Shown piece after piece: positions 23,857-37,072 of a DNA stretch of 64,000 nt. Source of the DNA: Larix kaempferi (Eukaryota; Streptophyta; Pinopsida; Pinales; Pinaceae); NCBI GenBank assembly GCA_027924585.1, contig BSBM01000092.1:11593501-11657500 (forward strand), in the 5' to 3' direction. Position 1 is the first letter of the stretch, and every line of letters begins with the position of its first letter. Below the pieces are notes generated by a model that saw nothing but the letters and a program-made list of their open reading frames with translations, was not told the origin of the DNA and ran no database searches. The position numbers and the translations under genes were made by a program.

Positions 23857-26277
23857 CTTATGTTAGACCTTGTGTCAAGGCCGAGCCTTGAGAGTTCAGA
23901 TTTGATGACCGATGTCACCCTTTATTCCATACAGTTTCAGTTCAATGCCTAGAGATGTTATTGCAGCAGTGTTTCAGATGGTTTATGATGATTATTCTTA
24001 TGATGATGTTGTATGACCTGAGGATTTCTGATCATTGACTGTGGATTATTATCTAGTTGCTTTAGTCATGTTCACAGCATTATCTTGGTATATGATTCAT
24101 GATGTGGCAAAGTTTATAAACTGATAAATTATAAAATGGACATTTTACTTGCACATTTAGGTTGTTTGACAAAACTCACTGGTTTACTACCTTGCATAGA
24201 TATGGTCTTTCTTGACACCAGTTGTCTGTTAGCTTAGGCTCCACATTCACTTGACTCCGTCCATACATGACTTTCCTTATTTAACTTTAAACCTTGACCT
24301 GTCTTATTTGACTTTTTGGTATTGAGGACTTCCCCATTTTCTACCTCTGTGTTTGGATCACATCCCTGTTTGTTTAGTGTCTCGGCTCTGAGTTGGTGAC
24401 AGAATTTGCCTTTGGTAAGTTGGATTGTAGGCCTAAATCATTCCTGTCGGTTGTCCTGATGTTTGGCACTGGCACGAACTCCCCCTAGTCACTTGAGTTT
24501 TTGTTCGCTAAAACTGAAAGCTCATGTACTAATTATGGAAACTTATGTAGATTCGTCCATGGAAACTAAAAAAGGCAAGAGCGATGAACTGCTAAAAATA
24601 CTCATCGAAGAGTATAAGAAAGGTCCAAAAAAACAATGGTTCTTAAATTATATATCTAAACAATTCCTGACCTTATATATGTATAAACATGCCCTGGATG
24701 CAAGCTGCAATTAGTTGTGCTTATCAGCACCCCTGAGATCCGAAGGGTTATGAAAGCCAAAAAGGCCATGAGATGAAATCAATGGATCCTAATGAAACCG
24801 GATCATCTTTTATAAAAGTAGACATGATGCCTAAGTTGAATAAGCACTCTCTAAACAACTTACCCATTTGTGAGGCACAGCAATTCCCTGTGTTTATTTT
24901 GTCCGGCACAGAGTTTGTAGCTTGCCCTTTCTCCCAGTCCAAAGTGTCTTTTAATTGAGTTTAGACAAGTCATCCCCTTTGCCCAGCCTTGTTTTTAGCC
25001 TTCATCCTTAGCTAGCAGTTAGACCATGTCCAATGGGTGAGTCTGTCATTTAAGCTAATGTGCAAGTAAATATAAATAACAACGAAATGTGCAAATATGA
25101 TTAATGCCACTAAATGATGTTATACTTTAAGTTAAGCTGTGAGTATGATTAGAGGAACATGTCTTAGTCTATTGATATGATTTATCCTTGGTTGTATATG
25201 GACCTAGTCAAACTCAGTTTGACTATGGTCATTTCTTGGGATCCGTGATGATGTGGGGCATGCATGCTTATTTATGATGATAGATGGACCCACATACTCT
25301 TGGTTATGATACTATATGATGGACATATGATTCAGATGGTGATTGATGCAGTTCAGCAGGTTGTATTATTACTTCATATCATCAGATTATGCACTGTCCA
25401 TATATGGTGGACCCTACAGTTAGCCCATCCGAGCAACCCATGGTGTATGAGTACACATTCTTAGTAGTTTTGGGTGTTATGGATCCAATGAGACACTTAT
25501 CATTCAGTTCTGGGCACTTCTGACAGTGATTGATGCATTTTTCCACTTGTTGACCAGATTTGGGGCTGATTTCCCAGCCTGAGCAGTAGGGGCCTTGAGA
25601 GGCCAGTTCACCTAGGGCGTTGTATGAGGAGGGGGTGGTCCAACCACTTGATATTACCATTTACCCCCCCTTCTAGAGAGCCTGGTGGGCCCAGTTTGAC
25701 AGCGCAAGTGCCCTAGGAGGCTATTTCAGCACTTTCACAGTTACCAAGGCAAGTCAGAAATGGAATAAAAGGGTCACTGAGGAATTCGATTTGGGCAATT
25801 GAGGCAAGGTTTTGGCACTTGGTCTTCACAGAGGTCTTCCAGGGTGAGCCCCCTATCTTCCAGCCAGTTTTCATCAGTCAGTGGGGTCCACAGAGGCCAC
25901 AGGAGGCCATTTACTGCATGTCTCTCATAGATTTTGAGGACATATTTGATCATTTGTATTTATTTTGGACATATTATATTATTTTATTGTGCCATGGGGA
26001 TGAGCTAGCAAGGATTGATGCCTCCTAGCCCCACCATGAGCTCCATGTGTCATGTCCTAGTCATATGATGTGGGCCCATGTACTTTTGCCCCCTCTAGAG
26101 GATGACGTCACCCTCCATGAGTACTTTCTAGCTATGACGTCATCACTATTTTGAGTGATCCATGTGTTATGTTGTTATGATTCATCTTAGCCATTGATTA
26201 TGTATTGAGATCTTTTAATCTCAACCACTCATTTCAAAAAGTGGTTTTGAGATCTAGGGTTTTCATCTTTATTATCC

Positions 26278-26285
26278 TATATAAG
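26278..26285 (+). promoter_or_regulatory. TATA box of LTR S-B
   Basis: TATATAAG followed by GAGGAGACC lies where S-A and S-C carry TATTTAAAGGAGAGAGC. It is about 50 bp upstream of a shared TTTGGCTCTTGG phrase that may mark the transcript start region. Confidence 0.5.
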
Positions 26286-27826
26286 GAGGAGACCCCCTCA
26301 TTGTAAAATCATCTAGAGAATTTGGCTCTTGGCTCTTGGAAAAAAATTTCTATCTTTGGGAGTACATGCTTGGATCTTGGAGTGGATGTTGGTTGCTTTG
26401 ATTGTAAATGCTTTTGTCCATTGCACTGGAGGATCTCTTGTAGCTATCTTGCATATTTTGCCATACTTTTTTACAGGTTAGGAGGACGTTTTGGAGGAGT
26501 GCGAATTGGTGGGGAGGCCTACCCTTCAAGCTTCAAGAGGACGTTTTGGTTAAACAGGGAGTGGTTTTGTCTTTGTACCAACTATTCTTTGCTCATCTCT
26601 TTCTTGCTTGTATCTACCTTCAACATGTTGAACTGATTAATGCTTTGCTCTTTGGTTTTGACAGGTTAGAGGGACACACGTGTGGCTTGGAGAAAATCGA
26701 TTTGGCAAGAGGGCTTCAAAATTCTTCATTCGATCTTTGGCAAAAGTAATCCTCATCTCAACTAGCATTCATCTCTTCATCCAAGTATGCTCCAAAGGTA
26801 TGGTCTTCATCTTCCTTGGCTTATCCATGAATTCTAGATCATAAAACCCTAATTGATTAAAACCCTCATTTTTCACTTTTTCTTAGATCCACTTGGATCT
26901 AGCTTAGCTTTGGGTGAGATACTAAAAACCCACCTCTATAGCATCCACGACAATTCGGATCTATAGTTTGGTGTGGATTGGCCTTCATTCGACACACTTT
27001 CCAAGGCACTTTAGCCTCCTTGAGGGAGGTTGCACTTCTTGAGGGAAGCTATTGGGGCTATTTCCAAGAGATGGGTAGGTGAGATCCCACTTGATTCATA
27101 ATCCTCATACTTGATAACCTATCCCTAGTGCTTCACTTCATTGATTTTTGCCTTGTGGGCCCCATTCCTCATTTTGAGGGTTGTGCCCCACTTGGGTCAA
27201 TTTGGTGATGCATGTTCAATCTCATATCTATGGAGATCTAGCCATTGGATCCCCTTGATTTTCAAGATCCATATTGATAATTGCCTAAACTACCCGGATC
27301 TAAACTTTGGTGGCTTTTGGACTTGATTTGACACACTTTTCCATGCATTTAACCCTCCTTGGGCAAAGTCGCACTTCCTTGGGGTTTGAATTGGCCCACT
27401 TCAAGGACTTGGGTGGTTAAGATCCCACTTGATTTGAAAAGAGCATACCTTGAAACCTACATCTAGTGTCTCACTTTGTGAAGTTCTGCCTTGGGGGTAT
27501 TATTCCTCATTTTGGGGGATTGTTGTCCACTTGGGTCACTTAATGAAACATTAGATCTAGTAAGATCTAACCATCACATTCACTTGATATTGAATAGCCT
27601 TCTTGATTTGCATCCTAGGTGTCTCGATCTACATTTTCACATCTTTTTTACTCCATTAGCCCATCCATATCAAGCCACTAGTCCACCTAAGGCAATTCGC
27701 ACTTCTTGGGATTAGTGTCAAGTGCTAGATCCCATATGTGGGTATCCCTAATTTCACTTTAGATCCATAGATCTACCCTTTGCATACCTCTTGGTACCAT
27801 TTGCACCCTTAACTTCACCTTGTGGG

Positions 27827-27900
27827 TCCCATTTGAACCATTTCCATATCCCAAGGAAGTGGATCCCATTTGAACCATTTCCATATCCCAAGGAAGTGGG
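27827..27900. repeat. 37-bp tandem duplication inside S-B
   Basis: TCCCATTTGAACCATTTCCA starts at 27827 and again at 27864, each running to CCCAAGGAAGTGG. The two units are identical or nearly so. Confidence 0.85.
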
Positions 27901-30900
27901 CCCCACTTGTGTCTTTCATGGTACTAGATCTTATCATTTGATCTCATTATGTGACCTAAATTATTTATTGGTTGAAACAATAGTCATCCCTTAAGCCTCT
28001 TTCAACCATACTTGAACTTCTAGGTCCACCTAACCTTGCATTGGTTTCCGTAACTCATCTTTCACACTTCCCTAGAAACCTTTGCTTTGGTCCAATCATC
28101 TTTGATTGGCTATAGGGTCTCCTCCTTGGTCTTGATTCATCTTGATCTAACGAGAAGAATGCCTTGGTCGACGTGACTCCCAGCTTGCATTGGGAACCGT
28201 GGCATCTCTTGGGTCACCTCTTTAGTTGTCCATCTCCTCTACCATCCCGGATGGGATACTATTAGGGACCACTACAAGTTGTGTGATAACAGGAACTTTA
28301 AGCGTTGGTAGATTTTATCAAGCAAAAATAAAGTTTTATTATGTGGCTGAGAATCTCTTTTCACCTACCGGGGTTAAACCCTTTCAGTTTACTTCAGGAA
28401 TACACAACCTTAGGTTGATTTGTTAAACTTTAAAATAAAGTACAAAGATGTGAAAGCAAGATTGTAATAGTAAAAAGGTAAACTAACTATACATCCCTAC
28501 TGGGGCGGATTGTGTGCATATGATGATGAAATAAGATAATGAAAGGTTAGAAAAATTGCAAACCACAAAACTAAGGCTGCGAGATCCCCCCAGGGGGGAT
28601 GGGGTGTGGGCGCTGAGTTGCCCACTTGCCTTTATTAATATTTTACAATAAAAAGGTGGATGCCTTTGGTCCTTAAAGATCTGGATCCAAAGGCTTTACA
28701 AGTTTTAAAAATGATGCAAGATGGAAGTATGTTGCTCAGGGAAGCCTTGGATGGCTTTAGATCTTTGATTTTCCGACAGCACTCCCTCTTGTTATGGCGA
28801 TAAAACCGTGAAACCAGCCACCTGAAATGCACCAAATGTGCCCAAATTAGCATTAAAAGCATAAAAATTTAAGTACTTAAATGATAAACAATAAGCCTAA
28901 GTACTTAGTCAATCTATATCTACGAAAAATAAAGCTTTCAGATTAAGGTCTAGCATTGTACTTAAATAAATCAGCCTTTGAATGTTCTTTTTTAAAAGGG
29001 AACTAATTTACTTAAGCATATTCAAAGTAACCAGAACCAAAGAGAGTTTAATTATAAAAGTGAAGGAAAGAAGGAAGAAGGAGTTGCTCAAGTGCTCAAG
29101 CAAAATGCCCAGATCTAAGGAGTCCAACGGTGGGAAGTGAAAGGACTGTGTCTTTCTTGAAGTGCTTGAAGAATGGTAGATTCAACCAAGATCATCCACT
29201 CCAATCAAGCTAGGAAACCTGCACACTAACAATACTTGCACAAAAGGGGATCAAATCTGGTATTTCAACAAATAAAGATTAAGAGAGCATAAGTACAACC
29301 TAGTACAGTCTGCTACTCCTAGATCTTTACAAGCAGAGAATAGTAAATGAAATCAAACTAGAATCATTTACCCTATATGTTAACAACAATCTTAAGGGCG
29401 GATAGATTACCACAAGAAGCAAAGCAAAAATAAAGGGCAACAATACAATTACCTCATAAGCTAGTGACAATATTCATCCACACACAAATGCAACACACCA
29501 TGGACCTCCAAAGTCTTTCTATTAATCAAAAACAGAGTTACAGTACAAAGCTTCATAGCTTGGGCAGAGCCTTCAGTCCTTTAGCCATGAGAAAATGGGA
29601 ACAAAGCCCATGCTTAAATAGATGAAGGAGGAGAGGGGGCGCATTCACTCCAAGAGATGGCGCATGAGCTAGATGAGGGCGTGAGCTTGAGTTAAGGGAT
29701 CATGAGGGGAGTGCATCTCAAAAAATGAGGACTGAATAAAGGGATCGAATCCCATGATTGATATGCATATGATGTGGGATTAAAGGATGGGTGCCACCTC
29801 TCATGAGGTAGGCGCCATCTTTCATTGGGATCTCCACCCAAACCTTGGACCCATCACCCTTCAATGAGATGATGCCACTTCAACAATTCGCCCACCATAC
29901 ATTACTCACGTGAAGATTTCAATGAGGGCGCATATTTTAATGTTTGACCTCCACATCAACCCAAATCACACGCTTTTATTAAGGAAAATAGTCGCCCTCC
30001 ACTTAGGAAGAAAAGCCAAGTCATTTGGCACATGCCAATTACTTATTTAATATATTTTTTTTGATATCTTGGTGCAATTTGTCGCATCATTAGCATTAAA
30101 ATGCCATTATGTCAACCCGATAAGGGAAAATGCTCTAAATGATAATTTAATCATCTGAAATATAGGAAGACTAGGTCCCAGGGTAAAGAGGGTGCTCTGA
30201 GCGTGAAAACGAGCATCACCACGCCAAATTCCGCCTCAAGACCGTCATTTTATTACAATTTGAAATTTTCCAATTAAACCATTAAAAAGTTGCCTAAATT
30301 TACAGAAAAAAAATTATTTTTGCCGGAATTGACTCAAACTCCTAGGGGACCTAGTGCATGTCCATACAACTTATTATTGATTACTAGCATGTAAAAATAC
30401 ATAGACACTTGGGCTTTAATAACCTCCCAAGGTTTGACCGCCAAGGAAAATACCCCAGCTTTGGAGGTGTGAGTGAAAAACTCGTGAATTATATGTCACT
30501 GAAGCACGACGCATAATTCCTAAGGAAAAAACACTCTAGAGTATATCCCCTTGACAGATAAACCTAAGGTAAGCCAAGCATATTACAAAAAGACCATGCT
30601 TAGAGCAACTTATTACAATTCCCCATGGGGGTATAAACATGCAATTGTTTTGAAAAAATGGCCAAAAATTGGCCTGATGGATCACGGAACACTAATGATG
30701 AACATTTTGATTGTTCAAGTCTTTGACGGTTCACTTGGGATCCACTAAGTGCAATTTAGTGGATAACACCCCCATTCTTGCATTCATAATGGAGAAATTA
30801 GATGGCATTCCAGTGGTGGAAGTGCTTGACCCACGGATCTACACCTATGACATTTTGTGTCAAAGAGATGCCATCATCTGTTGTTTCAATGGGTTTGAGT

Positions 30901-31009
30901 CATCTACAAAAGCACTCTGCCAATGGCTGAATCAGAACTGGACTACCAATTTTGAGCTCTTCCTCTACTCCAAGAGGTTACTTCATTGTAATTTTTAATT
31001 CTGCAAAGG

Positions 31010-31372
31010 ATCATCAAATAGTATTCAACCAAGGCCCTAGTCTTGGGAAAAAGCAGGCAAAGTAAATTTTATTTCTGGAATGTTTAATGGGCATCCAACA
31101 TCTCTAATTTTCAGTTTTACATGCTCTAACTTTCTGTTATTGACTATTTGGTTAAATCTGAAAATTTTGCTGAGTTTAACTTGCTTATTTCATAACATCA
31201 AACACTTTGTAACATCAAGTTAATTCTTAAGTGCTCACTTTATTAATCATTGGTTCATCATTTCATGTTTTATTAAGCACAATTTATTGGCTAAGTAGTT
31301 CATTTTAAATCTAGAAATTTACTTGTGCATCTTATTTCTTGCAAATCTTTCTCTTACACAAGTTATTGGGAT
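31010..31372. other. Unassigned sequence flanking the hAT element
   Basis: AT-rich sequence with no recognised coding. It continues at 39249 once the hAT element is removed (the 8-bp ATTGGGAT is shared). Together the two parts give about 850 bp of unidentified DNA between the LINE ORF1 and ORF2 remnants. Confidence 0.4.
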
Positions 31373-32838
31373 CAATGTCGAAAAATCGGCGATTTTTAAA
31401 AAAATCGCGACTTTTTCCCTCAGCCGAAAAATCGGCCAGCAAAAACCGCGATTTTTTAAAAACTCGGGAAGGCGCGAGTTTTTGGAAAAAAGCGCGGGTC
31501 GACTGAAACAGTGGCCCAGGCCGTCCAATCCGCGGGTTAAAGAAGGAAAAGTGATTTTTTTGGTCATTTCTTTCATTTCATTGTTGGAGAAGGAGTGTGA
31601 CGGGCAAGAGGGCACCATCAACCACCTTGGAGGCATCCAAGATTCCAAACACCATCTAAGATCACCATTGAGAATTTTTGTGGAGAAAGGGTTCAACTTC
31701 AAGAATCAAAACTTTGCCAATCAACCAATTCCTTTCACAGGGATGTAGTGTTTCACTTTCTTCTATCTTTTCTATGATTTTTTTGCATGTTTGCTTGCAT
31801 ATTTTCTTTCCTATAGTCCTCTATTTTTTTTGCCATTTTGCCAATGATTTCCATGTCCATAAATATTAAAAATAGTCAACATGTAAGGAGGTTTTAGAAT
31901 GGAATAGCAAGCTTGTTTCTTAGATCTTTAGCCACCCTCTTGTTATCATTTTTCATGGTTAAAAATATAAATTTAGAGGTCTGATTTTTTAAGCCAAATT
32001 GTTGGATTTTTTTCAAATGGAGTTTAATTTATTGTTTTTGTATTTTTGTGCCCTAAGCTTGCATTTTGAGGCTGCCATTCCATTTGCCAAAATGCCAAAG
32101 CCATTGGACCCGTTTTGGTAGTATGGTGAGCCCGAGGATGGAAGTTGGAACAAACATGCAAATTTTGAGTTGCAAATTATGCGGGCATCACATGTTGGGA
32201 GGGGTTAACAGGTTGAAATACCATCTAGCTAAACTTCCTGGGCATGATGTTGGCCTTTGTACTGCAGTGACCACAAAGATCATGAGATCTGCCCATTACG
32301 CAATCCATGAAAAAAGTAGAAAGAAGGATGAGATCGCCGCAAACAGAGCTGAGATTGCAGCTTTTGGCGTAGCAAGAAGTGTGGGGGCATCACTATCTAC
32401 CACTGCCAGTGAGGGTAGTACGAGGGGCTCCACTACCATAGATTCAGCTACCAAGAGGGTGGAGGCCTCATCCTTTTTTGCTCCACGAACAAGAGTTGGA
32501 GCACAACCTTCTATCAAGTCATTGATAAAGAAAACAGAGAAGGTAGAAGCGGACAGGGTGATGGAGAGGTGTCTTTACTGGAGTCACATACCTCTCAACA
32601 TCGTCAAAAACAATCCATTTTGGCAGCCGATGTGTGATGCCATTGCAGTAGTTGGCCCAAGGTATAAAAGTGCCACCTTCGAGGAGTTGCGGGGTCCAAT
32701 CCTTCAAGCAGAAAAGAAGGACATCAGTGTTAGGTTGGAGGAGTTCAGGCAGTCATTAGAGACCACCGGATGCACAGTCATGTCAGATGGTAAGGATAGA
32801 TCCCTTATCAACTTTTTGGTACATTGTCCTTGAGGTAC

Positions 32839-35800
32839 TGTTATCACATATATAGTAGTCGGGCTACCATACATTTTCTGTCAGATTCCAGTACACTATT
32901 CAGCAGTTCCCTTGCATTGAGATGCTGAGATGAGCATCTACTATGGATCACTATCAGATTATGGACAACAGTTTTATTCCCTATGCCATGACTGAGTCTC
33001 AGGACACTCAGAGAGATGACCGATGTAGCTATTTAGCCATTTATACAGAGCAGTCAGTAGTGCCCAGAGTTAAAGTAGCAGTTTCAGAGGACAGATGATG
33101 GCTCAGATGATGAGCATTCAGGTATATGACTCAGCAAGTATACTATGGTGTTGTGGTTATATTGCTTTTATTTTTATTCTTTTAGCATGTCTTAGCATTC
33201 AGTATCATGATCTGGCGTTCATATAGATATGTGGACCTGGTTGTACTATTATATATCATATTTGTCCCTACTCAGACTTAGAAGTTCTTGGCCTATACTC
33301 ATCGGTTTTACCCTCCCTAGGGAGATTAGAGGTGATCATTTCAACTATATTTTGGCTTGCTAGTGTTGGTTTCATTATTCACTGTCTTCATCCACCCATG
33401 ACTTACCCAGTTTGATCATTACCTTGACTTACTACTTGACTAGTGGCATGGAGGACCTTTCCCCGCTGTAGCCTCTGTATTGGATGAGCTTCCTTGTTTA
33501 TTGTGTCTCGGCTCTAATTTGGTGACAAAACTTACCTTTGGTGAATTGGATTTCCTCATGAAGTCCCCCTAGTCACTAAAGATGTTGTTGGCTAAACCTG
33601 AAACTTTTAGTGCTACCATGAATACAAAGTATGGAAATGAAATGTTGTATCTTGTATGAAATCCCATTCATGCAATGTGTTTCTCAACACACATGAATGA
33701 AAGGCAAGCCAAATGAAAATGGCTATGAAATATCAAATGTTATATCTATTGTGAAATGTAAATACCTAGGTAAACAAGTTGTCTAAAGACACACCTAGAA
33801 GTGCTCAAGTAAACAAGTGCCTTAAAAACACACCTGCAGCAAGAAGCCTAATAAAATGTAAATCTATGCAATGTGTTTATAAACACACATAGATCAAACG
33901 CTATGGAAACTATAGGCCTAAAAAGCAATGGAACTTAAACTCTATATCAAAAAGATTGATGGCCTCATTTGTATTATGGATTGTGCGCATCTGTCAAGGT
34001 GAATAAACACTCTTTGAACAACTTACCCATTTGTGAGACACCGCCATTCCCTGTGTTGTTGCTTGTCCACTATATGCTATGGTGTGTATTCCCTTTTTCC
34101 ATATCCAAAGTTTCACAGTGTTAAGTCAATAAGTCATCCTTTGACCTAGCCAGTTTATTCTTAGCCTTCACCCTTCACTAGCAAATTGATCACAACTATG
34201 AAGTGAGTATGGCCTTGAAAGTCTAGTCTGAGTAATAAATAATAATTAATGACCTATTATATTTGGATTTAGATCGCCAGTAATGATTACTTTTTGTTAT
34301 AATTGCTACTTGAATGGATTGTAAAGCATGTTTTAACCTTCGACACCTTGCAGCAGCTTGATGACAGTTTGAGTTATATTTTGGTCATGTTGAGTTGGTC
34401 AAACCCAGTTTGACCAAAAGTCAACCACAGGACATGAGGTGGCAGACCTCAGATGTTACAGATAGATGATATATGGTCTGGTACAGGTCACCATGGTGGG
34501 CTTATGCAGTGGTCTCAGGCTTATGATGATGATTTGTGCTTTTCAGCACTTTTACAAATTATTATTATTTGGTCTGCCGGATATGATGAGCATTTTTTTT
34601 TACCATGCAGAGGTCTATATGGTGTATGAGTACACACCTTCGATGGATTTGGACCTTCTGAGTCCAATGAGACAGTCTGTTTTCAGTTCTGGGCAGTTAC
34701 AGTGATGATTTAGCCTCAATTGGCTATCCTAGTGCAGTTTTGGCCTGTCAGAGGCCTTGTCAAAGCAGTGATGAGATTTTCTTGGTTCACCTAGGGAGCT
34801 GTACATGGAGGGGGTGGTCCAGCCACTTGTTATTACCATATTAACCACCTCCCAGACACATTGGTGTGCTTACCTTGACAGCGCAGGCACTCCAGGAGGC
34901 AGTTTGGGCAGTTTCACACTTCCCAAGGCAGTCCAGAAATGGTGAAAATGGCTACTAAAGAATTCGATTTGGGCTACTGAGGCAAAGTTTTGGCATGGGA
35001 TGATTTGTGATGATGAGTGGCATGTCTTCCACACCTTCTCCAGCAGTTTCAGCTTCATCGGGACCCACATCCATCACTTATGGCATTTTATATGATTTTC
35101 TGAAGCCTCCTAAGGCTCACGACTTTCCCAAAGAGGCACGATTTGGTGTCTAGATTATTTATTTTGATGACATTATGCTATGGGGATTGACCAAGGGTGT
35201 TAGAAATTACCCCTTGGACCCACCATAAGCTATTTCTTATATTTTATCATTGACATTTGGTGGGATCTCCTTATTATGGGTGATTTGTCCATTATTATAT
35301 TGTATTATTGAGTTGATCCATGTATTGTATTGTTGAGCTCATCTCAACCATTGATTAGATCATTTGATCTTTTAATCTTAGCCACTCATTCAAAAAGTGG
35401 TTAGGGTTATGGCCTCTCTCCATCCTATTTAAAGGAGAGAGCTTCTCATTGTAAAGGGTCTTTGGCTCTTGGAATCTTGATATAGAAAAACTTTTCTGTG
35501 GAAGTTCTTGTGGTCTCCTTTGAATCTGGTGTTCTTCGATGGTGATTGTAAATTCTATTGCATCCTAGTATTTGGGTATTTGTGGTAAGATCTATCTTTT
35601 TTGGGAACTTTTGTCTTGTCTACAGGAGGGCGACTTCACTTGGGCGTTTTTGCAAGGCTTCTTCAACTCGCTCCACTTGGCATTCGCTTGTATCAGGGGG
35701 TTATCAATAGTATCATTGTGATCTATGTTATCTTTCTGCTATTTCTCTTGAGGCATTAGTCTTATCTCTTGTTCGCAGTAAATCTGATATTGTTGACGTT

Positions 35801-37072
35801 TATTGTGCAGGAGATAGGGCACATTGGCTTCCTTGGGCAAATCGACTTCATAGAAAACTACCTCAAATCGCTTCAAATTGATCGGGTTTGCATATATCAT
35901 CATCATCTACAAGGTTATCCAAGTAAGATCCACAGGTTTGTTCTTCTTGTCTTGGTTCCAATCCATTGGAACAACTACTTCATTGATAAAACCCTTATAT
36001 TTCAAACCCTCATTTTACAATTTCTCAGATCTAGCAAGATCCACTTGGCTTTTGGGTATAAAACTTAAAACCCACCTCTGTAGCATCCACGGCGATCCGG
36101 ATCTATAGTTTGGTAAGGATTGGCCCTCATTCGACCCATTTCCCGAGGCAAAAAAGCTTCTCCAAGGGAGGTCGCACTTCCTAGGAGGGGTGAGTTTGCA
36201 AGGATCTAGCACCTGGGTAGGTGAGATCCCACTTGATCCTTCATCTCCATAATTGATAACCTACCCCTAGTGGGTCACTTCATTGATTTTCACCTTGTGG
36301 GCCCCATTCCTCATTTTGAGGGTTGAGCCTCACTTTGTGATACATTTGAATCTCAGATCTACTGAGATCTAGCCATTGGATGATCCTAATTTTCAAGATC
36401 CACCTACCTCAACACTTCAACATTCCTGATCTACAATTTGGTGGACATCCGACTCCATTTGTCCCACGTCCCAAGGCACTGAACTTTCTCCAAGCCAATT
36501 CAACTTTCTTGGACTGTTGAGTTTGCTTGTGGTTTGATCCCTGTTTTGGTTGCTTGAGTAACTTGATACTGTCATATCCATCCTTCAAGCTCACCTTTGG
36601 TACTGGTTAGCCCCAATTTGGCCTCTAACTACCCTGCATCGGACATGATTCCCAAGGCAGTGGATTTTCTCATAATTGACTAGTACCTTAATCCTGGATC
36701 ATATATTTAATATCATAAGTCACTCTCACAGACATAATGGACCAAAGCTATACTGTCTAAACCCCTTGATCCAACTCATCACTCATCTTGTGACTTCATC
36801 CATAGATCTAGGATTCACCATACACCTTACGTACTTCACCCATTCCTGATTTGATCTAGTGTTTTGGTTTGATCTCTCCTATCGGGAGTAGATCTGGGTC
36901 TCCCCTTGTGTTGTCTTGGGCTAGATAACATAAAGTGAAGATTGCCTCAATTGGCGTGACAACCATCCATTGGGGGTCGAGGATATCTTGGTTGCACCTC
37001 TTTGGTTGCCCATCCCTTCTACCATCCATCTTGGATTCATCTCTAGGGGCAACTACAAGTTAGGTGATAACA
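32839..37072 (+). mobile_element. S-C: giant solo LTR, family S (4234 bp)
   Basis: Starts TGTTATCAC at 32839 and ends GTGATAACA at 37072. The flanking 5-mers GGTAC (32834-32838) and GATAC (37073-37077) differ by one base. It is inserted in the hAT transposase within DUF659; removal rejoins the LINFLV segment to the VDASAY segment, apart from one stop codon. Collinear with S-A over nearly its whole length, with small deletions explaining the 326-bp difference. Confidence 0.85.
35426..35433 (+). promoter_or_regulatory. TATA-like box of LTR S-C
   Basis: TATTTAAAGGAGAGAGC is identical to S-A at 10903 and followed by the same TTCTCAT...TTTGGCTCTTGG context. Confidence 0.5.

Larger units (their letters stand above)
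20395..28291 (+). mobile_element. S-B: diverged solo LTR of family S, carrying T1
   Basis: Starts TGTTATCAC at 20395 and ends GTGATAACA at 28291, with the perfect 5-bp duplication GGAAC at 20390-20394 and 28292-28296. Net of T1 it is about 4575 bp, matching S-A (4560). Shared landmarks with S-A and S-C include CTCGGCTCTGAGTTGGTGAC, the downstream TTTGACAAAG/GTCAAAC region, the TATA-box region and TCTATAGTTTGGTG. It is clearly more diverged from the other two than they are from each other. Confidence 0.8.
19677..30768 (-). mobile_element. T2: solo LTR, family T, carrying S-B
   Basis: On the minus strand it starts TGTTATCCAC at 30768 and ends GGCGGCAATA at 19677; the terminal CA appears to have mutated to TA. 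CCCCC flanks both ends (19672-19676 and 30769-30773). Without S-B and one copy of its TSD it is about 3190 bp, close to T1. It shares with T1 the CCCCCCAGGGGGG-type block, the NNCAACTCAGTC/GATCAGTTGG region and the terminal TTGCCCCCAAGG block. No internal coding region is present. Confidence 0.8.
18908..31000 (+). pseudogene. LINE ORF1 remnant (DUF4283-like), split by T2
   Basis: The frame MASNGTANLRSKHEEIHPML begins at 18908 and contains a repeated unit (LKAQILADPAFNSTGD / LKAQILAEPAFGFTGD). After a decayed stretch, a frame runs from 19446 to 19676 and continues in phase at 30774 once T2 and one CCCCC are removed, giving about 152 uninterrupted codons. The right part (KLDGIPVVEVLD, AIICCFNGF, CQWLNQNWTTNFELFLYSKR) resembles the DUF4283 region of plant LINE nucleic-acid-binding ORF1 proteins. 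Recognisable similarity fades by about 31060. It probably belongs to the same LINE as the reverse transcriptase at 39750-42140. Confidence 0.55.

Noticed and set aside
31323-31748. 141-codon plus ORF overlapping the hAT left end
   Set aside because: It runs through the terminal inverted repeat and subterminal GATTTTT/AAAAATC motifs; open by composition, with no domain.
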